Under the pieces are notes generated by a model. That model saw only the letters and a program-made list of their open reading frames with translations, did not search any database and had not been told where the DNA came from. Positions 24,270-32,861 of a stretch of DNA of 64,000 nt are shown one piece after another; positions within the stretch are counted from its first letter, which is position 1, and every line of letters starts with the position of its first letter. The stretch is taken from the NCBI GenBank assembly GCA_964458265.1, contig CAYWIF010000014.1:1-64000 (forward strand), in the 5' to 3' direction. A program made the position numbers and the translations under genes. Source of the DNA: JAGVSR01 sp964458265 (lineage in GTDB: Bacteria; Pseudomonadota; Alphaproteobacteria; Rhizobiales; Hyphomicrobiaceae).

Positions 24270-25430
24270 TCAAGTTCGAGTCTTGCCATCGAGGATCATA
24301 ACCTCGCCGCCGGCCAGCGTCAGCGCCAGTTCGCCGCGTTTCAGCTTCAGGGCGTCCTCCCCGAAAAGCTGCCGCCGCCAGCCTTTGAGCGCCAGCACGT
24401 CGGGCTCATTCTCCGCCGCGATCCGCTCCAGCTCTTCCGCGTCCGCTATCAGCCGCGGCGCAACGCCGTTCTTGGCTGCGGCGGCCTTGAGCAGAACTTT
24501 TAGGAGTTCGATCGTCGCGCCGGCCTCCGCCGAGACCTGCCGCGCATGGTTCATCGGCGGCAGCGACTTCGGATCGCGCTCCATGCCTGCCTTGACGGCC
24601 TCGATGATTTCCCTTGCTCGCTGCGACCGTGAGAAACCGTCGCTGAGCGTCCGGAGTCCGCCGAGCTGTTCCGCCGTCGTCGGCATCTGGTTGGCGATGT
24701 CGTAGAGCGCTTCATCCCGCAGCACGCGGCTGCGCGGCACATTTTGCGCCTGCGCGATCCGCTCGCGCCATGCCGCCAGTTCGATAAGAACACCGAAAGA
24801 TTTCCGGTTCTTGGTGCGCATTTTGAGCCGCTTCCAGGCGTCTTCCGGCCGCGTCTCGTAGGTTTCAGGATGCGTGAGGTCCGCCATTTCTTCGCTGAGC
24901 CACGACGTGCGCCCCGTCGCATCGAGCTTCGTCTTGAGGTGCCGGTAGACATCCCTGAGGTGCGTCACGTCGCCGAGGGCGTACACGAGTTGCTTGTCGG
25001 TCAGCGGCCGCCGGCTCCAGTCGGTGAAGCGCGATGACTTGTCGATGTCCTGACCCGTGATGTCCTTGACGAGGTTCACGTAGCTGACGCTATCGCCGTA
25101 GCCGCAGACCGACGCGGCCACCTGCGTATCGAAAATCGGCGCGGGGATGAGCCCCGCTTCCGAATACATGATCTCGATGTCCTGGCGCGCGGCATGGAAG
25201 ACTTTCGTCACGCCGGGGTTCGCCATCAGTTCGTAGAACGGCGCAAGTTCGATCCCCGCCGCCAGCGGATCGACGACGGCCTCGACCGTGTCGGACGCGA
25301 TCTGGACAAGGCAGAGCTCGGGCCAGAACGTTTGCTCGCGCATGAATTCCGTGTCGACCGTGATGAACTCGGCGGTGACAAGGCGCTGGCAGATTTGGGC
25401 GAGATCGGATGTGGACGTAACGAGATGCAT
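24270..25430 (-). CDS. rnd: Ribonuclease D
   Basis: This 3'-5' exoribonuclease of the DEDDy family trims tRNA and other stable RNA 3' ends. In the 386 residues the three exonuclease motifs are visible: Asp26 and Glu28 in DTEFMRE, the Asp in FHAARQDIEIM, and the Tyr/Asp pair in YALGDVTHLRDVY. An HRDC domain follows (about 210-290) and a second helical region completes the protein, as in E. coli RNase D. It lies between the DnaJ gene (convergent) and aspS, a conserved order in this group. Confidence 0.95.
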   Translation of the reverse strand: MHLVTSTSDLAQICQRLVTAEFITVDTEFMREQTFWPELCLVQIASDTVEAVVDPLAAGIELAPFYELMANPGVTKVFHAARQDIEIMYSEAGLIPAPIFDTQVAASVCGYGDSVSYVNLVKDITGQDIDKSSRFTDWSRRPLTDKQLVYALGDVTHLRDVYRHLKTKLDATGRTSWLSEEMADLTHPETYETRPEDAWKRLKMRTKNRKSFGVLIELAAWRERIAQAQNVPRSRVLRDEALYDIANQMPTTAEQLGGLRTLSDGFSRSQRAREIIEAVKAGMERDPKSLPPMNHARQVSAEAGATIELLKVLLKAAAAKNGVAPRLIADAEELERIAAENEPDVLALKGWRRQLFGEDALKLKRGELALTLAGGEVMILDGKTRT

Positions 25431-25536
25431 TTCCGGCCTGTATACAACAGATCGTGGCCGGGGAAAGCCTTGCCGGGTGCGGCGCGCGGTCTATCGGTCG
25501 AGTTCCCACAACATCGCGGAATCGGCCGGCGGCAGG

Positions 25537-25782
25537 TCAGCCTTCCGGATCGTCCGTGACGCCGTGCGCGGCTTTGAACAGCGACATTTCCTTAAGGATG
25601 CTGTCGACGACGCGCGCCAGATCGCCGATGCGATGCGCGTTCGGGGCGGCCAACACCGTCCGCAGTTCCCGCGCCAGCGGATGCTCCTCGGGGGCTCGGA
25701 CGGGATCGTGGTTGCCGGTCTGGACCCCCTCCCGCGAGAGAAGCGCCTCTAGCGCGGAGATATTGATGGCTTCGGTTGTCAT
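25537..25782 (-). CDS. Small conserved-looking hypothetical protein
   Basis: The 81-residue protein (MTTEAINISALEALLSREG at the start) has no transmembrane segment, cysteine or recognised motif. It is predicted helical with a Pro/His-containing middle, and codon use is like its neighbours. ATG 25782 is chosen with GGGG about 11 bases upstream; the frame could extend 16 codons to 25830. It sits between rnd and the divergent aspS promoter region. I do not recognise the family and cannot suggest a function. Confidence 0.45.
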   Translation of the reverse strand: MTTEAINISALEALLSREGVQTGNHDPVRAPEEHPLARELRTVLAAPNAHRIGDLARVVDSILKEMSLFKAAHGVTDDPEG

Positions 25783-25844
25783 GGCTAACACCCCACACGA
25801 TGGAGGAGCAGGTGGGCTGGCACCGCCCATCGGCGCCCCCGTGC

Positions 25845-25864
25845 TTAATTAAAAGTGCACTTTT
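25845..25864. promoter_or_regulatory. AT-rich palindromes in the aspS upstream region
   Basis: A perfect 14-base palindrome, AAAAGTGCACTTTT, at 25851-25864 overlaps a second one, TTAATTAA, at 25845-25852. They stand out in an otherwise GC-rich region, between the small hypothetical gene and aspS. They could be an operator, a promoter element or a replication/transcription protein site; no known consensus is matched. Confidence 0.4.
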
Positions 25865-26037
25865 GTACTTAACGAACCGTTACCGGCCCGGCGACGGGCA
25901 GGAGAGGTGCCTGCAACCCGCCGCTTGGGACGGCCGTAGCCGCCTCGGCGGCGCACCCCGCCCCGGCTTGACATTCACCATACCCCGTGCGCTTCTCCGG
26001 CCCGATTTTTCCAGACAGAGACAAGGGATTCCGGGCC

Positions 26038-27879
26038 ATGACCGCGGCCAGCATGCACCGTTACCGCTCCACGACCTGCGGCGGGCTGCGCAGTTCCAAC
26101 ATCGGCACCGGAACGCGCCTTTCCGGCTGGGTACACCGGGTGCGCGACCACGGCGGCGTGCTCTTCATTGACCTGCGCGATCACTATGGCCTCACCCAGG
26201 TGGTCGCCGACCCCGACAGCCCCGCCTTCAAGACCGCTGAAAAACTGCGCTCCGAGTGGGTTGTCCGCATCGACGGCAAGGTGAGGCAGCGCCCCGACGG
26301 TACGACGAACCCCGAACTGGCCACCGGCGAAATCGAGGTCTACGCCACCGAGATCGAAGTCCTCTCGGAGGCCAAGGAACTGCCCGTTCCCGTCTTCGGC
26401 GAACCCGACTATCCGGAAGACCTGCGCCTGCAATATCGCTTTCTGGATCTGCGCCGCGAGACGCTGCACGCCATCATTATGAAGCGGCTCGAAATCACCA
26501 AGTCTATGCGCCGCCACATGCACGACGCCGGCTTCAACGAATTTCCAACCCCGATCCTCACCGCGTCCTCGCCCGAGGGCGCGCGCGACTTTCTTGTCCC
26601 CTCGCGCATCCATCCGGGCAAATTCTACGCCCTGCCGCAGGCCCCGCAGCAGTACAAGCAGCTCTTGATGGTGTCGGGCTTCGACCGCTACTTCCAGATC
26701 GCGCCCTGCTTCCGCGACGAAGACCCGCGCGCCGACCGCCTGCCCGGCGAGTTCTATCAGCTCGACGTCGAAATGAGTTTTGTCGAGCAGGAGGATATCT
26801 TCTCCACGATGGAGCCGATCCTCACCCGCATCTTCGAGGAATTCGCTGGTCCTGCCGAAGGCGGGCAAGGAAAAGCCAAACCTGTCACCAACAACTGGCC
26901 GCGCATCCCCTACGACGAAGCGATCGCCAAATATGGCTCCGACAAGCCCGACCTGCGCAACCCCATCGAAATGCAGGACGTGACCGAGCACTTCCGCGGC
27001 TCGGGCTTCAAGGTCTTCGCTGGCATGATCGAGAAGGACCCGAAGGTCCGCGTCTGGGCCATCCCCGCGCCGACCGGCGGCAGCCGAGCTTTTTGCGACC
27101 GCATGAACTCGTGGGCGCAAGGCGAAGGTCAGCCGGGGCTGGGCTACATTTTCTGGCGTGAAGAAGAAGGTGCTGCTGGCGCCGGTCCCATCGCCAAGAA
27201 CATCGGCTCGGAGCGCGCCGCCGCCATTCAAGCCCAACTCGGCCTCAAAACTGGCGACGCCGTGTTCTTCACCGCCGGCAACCCCGCGAACTTCTACAAA
27301 TTCGCAGGCAGCGCCCGCGACCGGATCGGCCAGGAATTGAAACTCGTCGACGAGAACCGCTTCGCGCTCGCCTGGATCGTCGACTTCCCGTTCTACGAAT
27401 GGAACGAGGAAGACAAGAAGATCGACTTCTCGCACAACCCTTTCTCGATGCCCAAGGGCGGCCATGCTGCGCTTGAAGCCGCCGAGAAGGAGGGCCGCGA
27501 CGCGCTGCTCGCCTTGAAGGCCAACCAGTACGACATCGTCTGCAACGGCTACGAAATTGCATCCGGCTCCGTGCGTAACCACTTGCCCGAGACGATGGTC
27601 AAAGCCTTCGAAATCACCGGCCTGTCGCGCGCCGACGTGGAAGCCCGCTTCGGCGGTCTCTATCGCGCGTTCCAGTACGGTGCGCCGCCGCACGGCGGCA
27701 TGGCGGCCGGCCTCGAACGCGTCGTCATGCTGCTCACCGGCTGCAAGACCGTGCGCGAAGTGGCGCTCTTCCCCATGAACCAGCAGGCCGCCGACCTGTT
27801 GATGAACGCACCGTCGGAAGCCGCGCCCAAGCAGTTGCGCGAACTCTCCATCCGTATTGTCGCGCCGGAGAAGAAATAG
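26038..27879 (+). CDS. aspS: Aspartyl-tRNA synthetase
   Basis: This class II enzyme charges tRNA with aspartate, and in alphaproteobacteria often also charges tRNA-Asn as the first step of the amidotransferase route. The 613 residues show an N-terminal OB-fold anticodon domain, class II motif 1 and motif 2 (FRDEDPRADRLPGEFYQLD), the bacterial GAD insertion and motif 3 (GGMAAGLERVVMLL). ATG 26038 is used with AAGGG upstream; MHRYRST at 26053 is an almost equally good start and is common in relatives. A strong terminator follows the stop. Confidence 0.96.
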   Translation: MTAASMHRYRSTTCGGLRSSNIGTGTRLSGWVHRVRDHGGVLFIDLRDHYGLTQVVADPDSPAFKTAEKLRSEWVVRIDGKVRQRPDGTTNPELATGEIEVYATEIEVLSEAKELPVPVFGEPDYPEDLRLQYRFLDLRRETLHAIIMKRLEITKSMRRHMHDAGFNEFPTPILTASSPEGARDFLVPSRIHPGKFYALPQAPQQYKQLLMVSGFDRYFQIAPCFRDEDPRADRLPGEFYQLDVEMSFVEQEDIFSTMEPILTRIFEEFAGPAEGGQGKAKPVTNNWPRIPYDEAIAKYGSDKPDLRNPIEMQDVTEHFRGSGFKVFAGMIEKDPKVRVWAIPAPTGGSRAFCDRMNSWAQGEGQPGLGYIFWREEEGAAGAGPIAKNIGSERAAAIQAQLGLKTGDAVFFTAGNPANFYKFAGSARDRIGQELKLVDENRFALAWIVDFPFYEWNEEDKKIDFSHNPFSMPKGGHAALEAAEKEGRDALLALKANQYDIVCNGYEIASGSVRNHLPETMVKAFEITGLSRADVEARFGGLYRAFQYGAPPHGGMAAGLERVVMLLTGCKTVREVALFPMNQQAADLLMNAPSEAAPKQLRELSIRIVAPEKK

Positions 27880-27898
27880 CAGATCTGCAAACAAAGAA

Positions 27899-27929
27899 CG
27901 CCCGGTTGCGCAAGGCAACCGGGCGTTTT
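27899..27929 (+). terminator. Rho-independent terminator of aspS
   Basis: An 11-bp perfect stem (27899-27909 with 27915-27925, GC-rich) with a GCAAG loop is followed by TTTTG. It lies 20 bases past the aspS stop and upstream of the convergent PepSY-like gene's end. On the minus strand the stem is followed only by a weak TTCTTTG. Confidence 0.92.
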
Positions 27930-27951
27930 GCAGTCACCGGTCAAATGGTGC

Positions 27952-28251
27952 TTAGTTCGTGACGGGCTGGGCAGCCTTCGGCGGGAGTTCCACGCCGACC
28001 ATCACGACCTTGCCGTCCTTCATCGCCGTGCCGGTCCAGCGGCCATCTTCGCCGCGCGTCAGGTCGGACACCTGCGTGTAGCCGCGGCCGATCAGAATCT
28101 TGCGGGCGGCATCAGCGTTCGAGGCGTGGTTGAGGCCGGCTGTAAACGTCGCCGGATCGGCGTCCGTCGTCTGCGCGGGAGCCTCGGCGGCAACGGCGGC
28201 CATCGACACGCCCGAGAACAGGGCGGCAGTCAAAGCAATCTTGCGGATCAT
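27952..28251 (-). CDS. Small secreted PepSY-like protein
   Basis: The 99-residue precursor has a clear signal peptide (cleavage after AAVAA, about residue 21). The mature part (about 40-90) looks like a PepSY-type fold: a helix (ADAARKILIGRGY) then strands with a DGRWTGTAMKDGKVVMVGVEL pattern split by a turn. PepSY domains are often inhibitory or substrate-binding modules in the periplasm. The start ATG is preceded by GAGGAGACATCC, a good ribosome binding site. It is a single gene, convergent with aspS and divergent from murE across a 540-base gap. The assignment is from pattern only. Confidence 0.7.
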   Translation of the reverse strand: MIRKIALTAALFSGVSMAAVAAEAPAQTTDADPATFTAGLNHASNADAARKILIGRGYTQVSDLTRGEDGRWTGTAMKDGKVVMVGVELPPKAAQPVTN

Positions 28252-28790
28252 GGATGTCTCCTCGTTGTTTGATAAACTGTGCGAACACGCGCTGGGCTCG
28301 CAGCGGCCGGACCTTTCATCGGCTCCGTGCCATGACTGCGATCTAGGAAGCCGTGCCGCTCACCGCCAGTCACGTTGCCGTTGGGCAAAAGCGTTGCGTT
28401 GTGATGCGGCGTGAGCAGCGCCGTCGCGGCGTTTTGACATGAAGAAAAGGAAAGGTTTTCCGGCCGCAAAAAGGCGAGTTCCATGCTGCGTTGCGACCCT
28501 TCGATCACTCACGCAGGATTGAGTGATCTGCTCAAAAGCCGCCGCCGGCGCTTCATCACCATCGCTTGAGTATGCGCGCCACAGGTCCCGATTGCACCGC
28601 GCCATGTGCAACTCCACGCCAGCCCGGCTCTCGGCCCCGCGCAACGCACGTCTTTTCGCAGCCCCGCATGCCATTGTTTGACGGCCCGCGCGGCGCGCCA
28701 TAAACCGGCAGCACCGGACGGGCTTGCGTCGATTCCGAAAAGCCGGCGCGCCGCGATCCGGGTGACGCGCGCCGTTGAAAAAGGCCACCG
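28252..28790. other. 539-base gap upstream of murE
   Basis: No gene is supported. The minus-strand open frame across 28360-28788 is basic and low in complexity, without any family resemblance. The only structured element is a perfect 9-bp inverted repeat, GATCACTCA at 28503-28511 and TGAGTGATC at 28520-28528, with an eight-base spacer. The region must contain the promoters of the PepSY-like gene (minus) and of murE (plus). In many relatives this position is filled by mraZ, rsmH, ftsL and ftsI, none of which can be seen here. Confidence 0.6.
28503..28528. repeat. Inverted repeat in the murE upstream region
   Basis: The 9-bp perfect arms (GATCACTCA/TGAGTGATC) are separated by eight bases. No T-run follows on either strand, so it is more likely an operator or a leader hairpin than a terminator. 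It lies about 260 bases before murE. Confidence 0.5.
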
Positions 28791-30239
28791 ATGCGGCTCT
28801 CCGACTTGTCAGCCGAAATTCCGTCCTCAGACCCGGCGGCAGGCAGCCTTGAGGTCACAGGCGTCACATCCGACAGCCGCGCCGTCGCGCCGGGCGATAT
28901 TTTCGTCGCCATTCCCGGCATCAAAACCGATGGCGGGCGGTTCATTGCCGACGCCGAAGCGCGCGGAGCCGTCGCCGCCGTGGCGGCGGAGACCGCAAGC
29001 CTGCCGAACGGACTGAGGATTCCTGTGCTGCGGGTATCGGACCCGCGACGCGCCTTGGCAAAAATCGCCGCACAAATTTATTCCGGCCAGCCGCCGGTCG
29101 TCGTTGCCGTCACCGGCACGAGCGGCAAAACGTCGGTCGCCGAATTCGCCCGCCAGATCTTTCAAGCCTGCGGTCATAGCGCCGCGTCGCTCGGCACCAT
29201 CGGCGTCGTGTCGCCAAAATCGACGGTCTACGGTTCACTGACGACCCCCGATCCCGTCGCGCTTCACAAATCGCTCGCCGCCCTCGCCGCTGACGGCGTA
29301 ACGCATCTCGCGATGGAAGCGTCGTCCCACGGCCTCGACCAGCACCGGCTCGACGGCGTGGAAATTGCCGCCGCGGCTTTCACCAATCTCGGCCGCGACC
29401 ACATGGATTATCATCCCACCGTCGAGGACTATTTCGCAGCCAAGATGCGCCTGTTCGAAAACCTGCTTGCCCCGGATCGCCCCGCCGTCATCAACCGCGA
29501 CGGCGCCTATGCCAACGAAGCCGAGAAAATCGCGCGCCGCACGGGCCGTAACGTGCTCACGGTTGGCAGCAACGGCGAGACGATCAAACTCTTGTCCGTG
29601 GATGCCAACGGCTTTGCGCAACGCTTGACACTCTTGGCTCAAGGCGTAACGACCACGGTCGAACTTCCGCTCGTCGGCGCCTATCAGGTCGAGAATGCGC
29701 TCGTCGCCGCCGGCCTCGCCATCGCTGCCAGCGAGGAACCTTCGCGCGTCCTCGCCGCGCTTCCCACGCTCAAAGGCGTCAAAGGCCGCCTCGAAATCAT
29801 CGGGGAGCGAAACGGCGGTCTCGGCGTGGTCGACTACGCCCACAAGCCCGAAGCGCTGGCCGCTGCTCTCGACGCCTGCCGCCCGTTCGCCACCGGCCGC
29901 CTGATCTGCGTCTTTGGCTGCGGCGGCGACCGCGACCGCGGCAAGCGCCCGATCATGGGCCGCATAGCGAGCGAGAAGTCCGACATTGTCATCGTCACCG
30001 ACGACAACCCGCGCACCGAAGTCCCGGCCCGCATCCGCGCCGAAATCCTGAGCGGCGCAACCGGCGCAAGGGAAATTGGCGATCGCGCCGAAGCGATCCG
30101 CGCGGCCGTCGCGATGATGCGCCACGGCGATGTCGTCCTCGTCGCCGGCAAAGGCCACGAAACCGGCCAGATCGTCGGCGACACCATCCTCCCGTTCTCC
30201 GACCACGACATCCTGGCGGAGGCGCTGGGAACTCCATGA
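28791..30239 (+). CDS. murE: UDP-MurNAc-tripeptide synthetase (meso-DAP adding)
   Basis: This cytoplasmic ligase adds the third amino acid to UDP-MurNAc-L-Ala-D-Glu. The 482 residues have the three Mur ligase domains. The ATP loop is VTGTSGKTS (about residues 106-114), the central region has TTPDP and ASSHGLDQHR, and the C-terminal DNPR motif (405-408) indicates meso-diaminopimelate rather than lysine as substrate. It is the first gene of the long plus-strand block and overlaps murF by four bases (ATGA), so translation is probably coupled. No ftsI lies upstream, unlike the usual order. Confidence 0.96.
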   Translation: MRLSDLSAEIPSSDPAAGSLEVTGVTSDSRAVAPGDIFVAIPGIKTDGGRFIADAEARGAVAAVAAETASLPNGLRIPVLRVSDPRRALAKIAAQIYSGQPPVVVAVTGTSGKTSVAEFARQIFQACGHSAASLGTIGVVSPKSTVYGSLTTPDPVALHKSLAALAADGVTHLAMEASSHGLDQHRLDGVEIAAAAFTNLGRDHMDYHPTVEDYFAAKMRLFENLLAPDRPAVINRDGAYANEAEKIARRTGRNVLTVGSNGETIKLLSVDANGFAQRLTLLAQGVTTTVELPLVGAYQVENALVAAGLAIAASEEPSRVLAALPTLKGVKGRLEIIGERNGGLGVVDYAHKPEALAAALDACRPFATGRLICVFGCGGDRDRGKRPIMGRIASEKSDIVIVTDDNPRTEVPARIRAEILSGATGAREIGDRAEAIRAAVAMMRHGDVVLVAGKGHETGQIVGDTILPFSDHDILAEALGTP

Positions 30240-31705
30240 CGCGCGCCCCACTCTGGTCGTTCGACGAACTCGTCCGCGCCTCCGGCGGCGCCGCCACAGG
30301 CAAAGCAGATCGCACCATTACCGGCTTTTCCATCGATACCCGCACGCTCGAACCCGGTGACGTTTTCGTCGCTCTCAAGGATCAGCGCGACGGCCACGAC
30401 TTTGTTGCCGCCGCCTTTGCCAGGGGTGCCGCAGCCGCCATCGTCGCGGAAGACTACGTTGCCAAGGACGGCGACGGCACACTGATCCGCATCCGCGATC
30501 CGCTGCGCGCCCTCGAAGCGATCGGCCGCGCGGCCCGCGCGCGTTTGGCACCCGGGGCCCGCGTCATCGCCGTCACCGGCAGCGTCGGTAAGACGACGAC
30601 CAAGGAAATGCTGCGCCTTGCGTTCTCCGCGCTGGGCGCCACGCACGCCTCCGAAAAATCTTACAATAATCACTGGGGCGTGCCGCTCACTCTCGCCCGG
30701 ATGCCGGCGACCACGCGCTATGGCATCTTCGAAATCGGCATGAACCACGCAGGCGAAATCACGCCGCTGGCGGGCATGGTCCGCCCGCACGTCGCACTCG
30801 TCACCACCGTCGAGAACGCACACATCGAAAACTTCGCCAACGAAGACGGCATCGCCGACGCCAAGGCTGAAATTTTCACGAGCCTCGAACCGGGCGGCAC
30901 CGCGCTCATCAATCTCGACAATCGCCACGCCGCCCGCCTCGTCGCTGCGGCCCGCGCCTGTGGGGCGCACGTCACCGGGATCACGAAAGACTGCGGCGTC
31001 TCCGATGCCGTGGCCGAATTCGGCGTCGATGACATCGTCGCTCTCGCCGCTCACCGCATGACGCCCACCACCAGCGAAGGCGAAATCATCCGCCCTGGTG
31101 GCCGCAGCCCTCTTGCAGTCACTATTCGAGCCATTGGCCTGCACATGCTGACGAACGCCTTGTTCGTCTCCGCCGCACTCGACGCCGCGGGTGCGGACAC
31201 GCAAGCCGGCCTAGCCGCTCTTGCCGCGTTCTCGCCTCCGAAGGGACGCGGCTCCCGCACGAGGTTGCAAACGGACGGCGGCGAAATTCTCCTCATCGAC
31301 GAAAGCTACAACGCCAACCCGGCGTCCATGTGCGCCGCCTTGGCGATCTTTCCCACCTTGCCGCGAAGCGATTTTCCCCGCCGCGTTGCTGTGCTCGGCG
31401 ACATGCTGGAGTTGGGCTCCGAATCGCCCGCCCTGCACGCCGGCCTCTGGAATGCCATCGACGGCGCGGGCGTCGATTTGGTCTTTGCCGCCGGTCCGAA
31501 CATGGCGCACCTTTATGAGCGGGTACCGGCCGGCCGCCAAGGCGCCTGGGCAAAAACCTCCGCCGAGTTGGAACGCCATCTTCTGTCCGCGCTTCGGCCC
31601 GGCGACGCTGTGATGGTCAAAGGCTCGAATGGCTCGAAAATGGGCCTCCTCGTCGCGGCGTTGTTGGCCACATTCGGCCCGGCAGAGACAGGTCCGGCGG
31701 AGTAG
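30236..31705 (+). CDS. murF: UDP-MurNAc-tripeptide-D-Ala-D-Ala ligase
   Basis: This enzyme adds the D-Ala-D-Ala dipeptide, the last cytoplasmic step of the nucleotide precursor. The 489 residues contain the substrate-binding N-terminal domain (ITGFSIDTRTLEPGDVFVAL split by family-typical turns), the ATP loop VTGSVGKTTTKEM, the SEKSYNNHWGVPLTL stretch and the C-terminal LIDESYNANPASM segment. The length is normal. It starts inside the murE stop (four-base overlap), and a 59-base gap separates it from mraY. Confidence 0.96.
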   Translation: MTRAPLWSFDELVRASGGAATGKADRTITGFSIDTRTLEPGDVFVALKDQRDGHDFVAAAFARGAAAAIVAEDYVAKDGDGTLIRIRDPLRALEAIGRAARARLAPGARVIAVTGSVGKTTTKEMLRLAFSALGATHASEKSYNNHWGVPLTLARMPATTRYGIFEIGMNHAGEITPLAGMVRPHVALVTTVENAHIENFANEDGIADAKAEIFTSLEPGGTALINLDNRHAARLVAAARACGAHVTGITKDCGVSDAVAEFGVDDIVALAAHRMTPTTSEGEIIRPGGRSPLAVTIRAIGLHMLTNALFVSAALDAAGADTQAGLAALAAFSPPKGRGSRTRLQTDGGEILLIDESYNANPASMCAALAIFPTLPRSDFPRRVAVLGDMLELGSESPALHAGLWNAIDGAGVDLVFAAGPNMAHLYERVPAGRQGAWAKTSAELERHLLSALRPGDAVMVKGSNGSKMGLLVAALLATFGPAETGPAE

Positions 31706-31764
31706 GCTAAAGGAGTTCGGCGCCGCCACGGCCGGGTGCCGCGGGGGACGGGGAGTGACGACGC

Positions 31765-32847
31765 ATGCTCTATGAGCTGGCCCAATTCGGCGACCAGATC
31801 GGTCTGCTCAACGTTTTCCGCTACATCACGTTCCGCACCGGCGGCGCGATCTTCACCGCACTCCTGTTCGTCTTGCTGTTCGGCCCGGCGATCATCGACC
31901 TGCTCCGCCTGAAACAGGGCAAGGGCCAGCCGATCCGCGACGACGGGCCAATCACGCATCTCGCCAAGCGCGGAACGCCGACCATGGGCGGACTGATGAT
32001 CCTCGCCAGCGTCACGTTTTCCACGCTGATGTGGTCGGACTGGTCGAACATGTATGTCTGGGTCGTCCTCGGCGTCACGCTCGCCTATGGCGCGATTGGC
32101 TTTTACGACGACTATCTCAAGGTCACCAAGCAGCATGCCAGCGGCTTCGGCGGCAAGGCGCGGCTTGGCATCGAATTGATCGTCGCGGCGCTTGCGGCCT
32201 GGTGCATCATGCAGCTCTCCGCGCCGGCACTTTCCGGCCAGCTTGCCGTCCCCTTCTTCAAGGACACGCTGATCTACCTGGGGCCGGCTTTCGTCCTGCT
32301 CGGGATGCTTGTGATCGCCGGCGCCGGCAACGCGGTGAACTTGACCGATGGCCTCGATGGTTTGGCGATTGTGCCGGTCATGATCGCCGCCGCCACATTC
32401 GGCCTCATCGCCTATCTGATCGGGTCGGAGAAATTTGCAGCCCACCTCCAGATCCACTACGTCACCGGAACCGCCGAACTTTCCGTCATCTGCGGCGCGC
32501 TGATCGGGGCCGGGTTGGGCTTCCTCTGGTTCAACGCCCCGCCCGCCATGATCTTCATGGGTGACACAGGCTCACTTGCCTTGGGCGGCGCGCTCGGTGC
32601 AATCGCCGTGGCGACCAAGCACGAAATCGTCCTGGCGATTGTCGGCGGGCTGTTCGTGCTTGAAACCCTCTCGGTTGTCATTCAGGTCGCGTCATACAAA
32701 ATGACGGGCAAGCGTGTCTTCCGCATGGCCCCGCTGCATCATCACTTTGAACAGAAGGGCTGGCAGGAAAGCACGGTCGTCGTGCGCTTCTGGATCATTT
32801 CCGTCATCCTCGCGCTCGTCGGTCTTGCCACCCTCAAGCTGCGCTGA
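31765..32847 (+). CDS. mraY: Phospho-MurNAc-pentapeptide transferase
   Basis: This polytopic inner membrane enzyme transfers phospho-MurNAc-pentapeptide to undecaprenyl phosphate to give lipid I. Family landmarks in the 360 residues include GTPTMGGL, FYDDYLKVTK (the Asp pair), NAVNLTDGLDGLA and the last cytoplasmic loop MAPLHHHFEQKGW. About ten hydrophobic helices can be counted. It is preceded by a GGGGAGTGACGACGC leader and followed after 14 bases by murD. Confidence 0.97.
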   Translation: MLYELAQFGDQIGLLNVFRYITFRTGGAIFTALLFVLLFGPAIIDLLRLKQGKGQPIRDDGPITHLAKRGTPTMGGLMILASVTFSTLMWSDWSNMYVWVVLGVTLAYGAIGFYDDYLKVTKQHASGFGGKARLGIELIVAALAAWCIMQLSAPALSGQLAVPFFKDTLIYLGPAFVLLGMLVIAGAGNAVNLTDGLDGLAIVPVMIAAATFGLIAYLIGSEKFAAHLQIHYVTGTAELSVICGALIGAGLGFLWFNAPPAMIFMGDTGSLALGGALGAIAVATKHEIVLAIVGGLFVLETLSVVIQVASYKMTGKRVFRMAPLHHHFEQKGWQESTVVVRFWIISVILALVGLATLKLR

Positions 32848-32861
32848 CGGGCCCCCCAGAC

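Noticed and set aside
25975..27918. Long minus-strand open frame opposite aspS (647 codons)
   Set aside because: It is the antisense shadow of aspS in GC-rich DNA and has no recognisable domain.
28360..28788. 142-codon minus-strand open frame in the murE upstream gap
   Set aside because: It is very rich in Arg and Ala, without domain, signal or ribosome binding site, and does not resemble FtsI, FtsL or RsmH.
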